Below the pieces are notes generated by a model that was not told the DNA's origin, did not search any database, and was given only the letters and a program-made list of their open reading frames with translations. Both the position numbers and the translations under genes were made by a program. From assembly GCA_009780765.1 (NCBI GenBank), contig WQZK01000101.1, positions 1-6,649 of the forward strand: a DNA stretch of 6,649 nt. The letters are read 5' to 3'. The DNA comes from Defluviitaleaceae bacterium (GTDB taxonomy: Bacteria; Bacillota; Clostridia; Lachnospirales; UBA5962). Below are positions 6,102-6,649 of the stretch, in pieces; position 1 is the first letter of the stretch; each line of letters begins with the position of its first letter.

Positions 6102-6131
6102 TCTAAAATTACCTCCTTAGTTGATAGGTTT

Positions 6132-6137
6132 ATTATA
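6132..6137 (-). promoter_or_regulatory. -10 box of the secreted-protein gene
   Basis: The minus strand reads a perfect TATAAT (6137-6132), about 30 bases before the start codon at 6101 and just ahead of the strong AAGGAGGT ribosome binding site. The hexamer 17 bases upstream (TAGTAT, 6160-6155) is a poor -35, so another factor or sigma subunit may help. The leader would be only about 25 bases. Confidence 0.5.
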
Positions 6138-6209
6138 CACTAAAATTTGTAAACATACTAGCACTAAGAACTTAATTTTTTATTAAATTTATGTTACATG
6201 TTTTGCTTA

Positions 6210-6239
6210 TTGATATTTAGTTCAACATTATGATACAAT
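6210..6239 (+). promoter_or_regulatory. Sigma-A-type promoter for the P-loop kinase gene
   Basis: TTGATA (6210-6215), 18 bases, then TACAAT (6234-6239). Initiation near 6246 gives a leader of about 140 bases holding a short reading frame and a hairpin before the kinase start at 6384. It diverges from the promoter of the secreted-protein gene about 75 bases away. Confidence 0.6.
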
Positions 6240-6263
6240 TAGTTTAGTAAAGGGTTGATAAAA

Positions 6264-6305
6264 ATGTTTAGTTTTATCTTTATAGGTGGAAATAGAATTC
6301 GCTAA
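6264..6305 (+). CDS. Possible 13-residue leader peptide
   Basis: A short reading frame, MFSFIFIGGNRIR then TAA, follows the promoter, with AAAGGG (6249-6254) nine bases upstream of its ATG as a plausible ribosome binding site. Seventeen bases after its stop comes a terminator-like hairpin, and then the kinase gene. This layout matches ribosome-mediated attenuators. The peptide has a hydrophobic FSFIFI run resembling the IFVI stalling motif of the ErmC leader, and it ends in R-I-R, which fits the Arg/Lys-X-Arg/Lys macrolide arrest pattern. At this length such matches can be chance, so translation is unproven. Confidence 0.35.
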   Translation: MFSFIFIGGNRIR

Positions 6306-6321
6306 TAACATAAGTAGTTTA

Positions 6322-6350
6322 AAAACCTGCTCGTACAGGTTTTATTATTA
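6322..6350 (+). terminator. Terminator-like hairpin in the leader of the P-loop kinase gene
   Basis: AAAACCTG (6322-6329), a 6-base loop CTCGTA and CAGGTTTT (6336-6343) form 8 perfect pairs, continuing into ATTATTA. The T-run is partly within the stem, so strength is moderate. It stands between the promoter and the kinase ribosome binding site, so it would either reduce readthrough (attenuator) or end a short RNA starting at about 6246. Confidence 0.6.
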
Positions 6351-6383
6351 TGCGTAAAAATACCTATAGAGGAGTTTAATAAA

Positions 6384-6649
6384 ATGAAAATAAATAATCT
6401 TTTAATAAAGCACTATCTAAAAAATGTAATGTTTATAAATGGAACATCGTATGCAGGAAAATCAACTATGGTAAAAATGCTTGCTGATAAATATGAGTTA
6501 GTCCATTGTGGCGAAAATTATAACTGTATACCCGACGGAATACTAACGCCAGATAAATACCCGAATTTATGCTATTTTCAAACTATGAAAGACTGGCAAG
6601 AGTTTATCAACAGAACACCACAAGAGTATAGCGACTGGATTGCAGGCGG
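6384..6649 (+). CDS. P-loop NTPase / small-molecule kinase-like protein, N-terminal part
   Basis: The gene runs off the right edge; 88 codons are visible and no stop is reached. Near the N-terminus is VMFINGTSYAGKSTMVKMLADKY, a beta strand followed by a Walker A motif GTSYAGKST (residues 20-28) and a helix. This is the layout of nucleoside/nucleotide kinases, shikimate kinase and chloramphenicol phosphotransferase, whose motif reads NGGSSAGKS. The remainder, with ELVHCGENYN and a Trp/Tyr-rich stretch, matches no named family that I recognise. GGAG (6371-6374) lies 9 bases before the ATG, supporting this start. The phosphate acceptor is unknown. The attenuator-like leader hints at induced expression. 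Walker B and the lid region are outside the window. Confidence 0.7.
   Translation, partial: MKINNLLIKHYLKNVMFINGTSYAGKSTMVKMLADKYELVHCGENYNCIPDGILTPDKYPNLCYFQTMKDWQEFINRTPQEYSDWIAG

Overview
The window is AT-rich, has strong AGGAGG-type ribosome binding sites and tightly packed genes, and carries a secreted protein with a copper-amine-oxidase-type stalk domain. Together these point to a low-GC Firmicute, most likely of the class Clostridia. I cannot name a genus from the sequence.

All complete genes lie on the minus strand, so the window reads right to left. From the right: a divergent plus-strand gene (6384 to the right edge, incomplete) encodes a P-loop kinase-like protein. Its leader holds a promoter, a 13-codon reading frame and a terminator-like hairpin. 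On the minus strand, 6101-4674 encodes an exported protein with a signal peptide, a stalk domain and three Ig-like modules. A two-gene operon follows (4436-3021): a small metallo-beta-lactamase-fold hydrolase and a PfkB/ribokinase-type pyridoxal/pyridoxamine kinase, closed by an intrinsic terminator. The left third is an ABC importer operon of the BMP/nucleoside type (B. subtilis NupOPQ/YufOPQ-like): a double ATPase (2708-1188), permease 1 (1195-68) and the first 21 codons of permease 2 (65 to the left edge). The usual lipoprotein gene is not upstream of the ATPase.

The most unusual content lies between the genes. Two unrelated, long, imperfect inverted repeats (2743-2894 and 4460-4591) each fill the space between a predicted promoter and a Shine-Dalgarno sequence, so each would be transcribed as a large structured 5' leader. 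In the ABC leader the stem base coincides with the predicted transcription start, and an internal segment (2839-2850) is complementary at 11 of 12 positions to the Shine-Dalgarno region (2716-2727). This suggests translational control. The leader of the hydrolase/kinase operon keeps its two non-Watson-Crick positions in the outer stems as G-U pairs only in the transcribed strand, and its tip offers two mutually exclusive hairpins. Either element could instead be a MITE-like mobile palindrome, and a genome-wide copy count would separate these readings. None of the known riboswitch consensus sequences I checked by eye is present.

Functionally, the genes suggest nucleoside uptake, cofactor B6 salvage and a surface or secreted binding protein. 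They look like neighbouring transcription units rather than one pathway.
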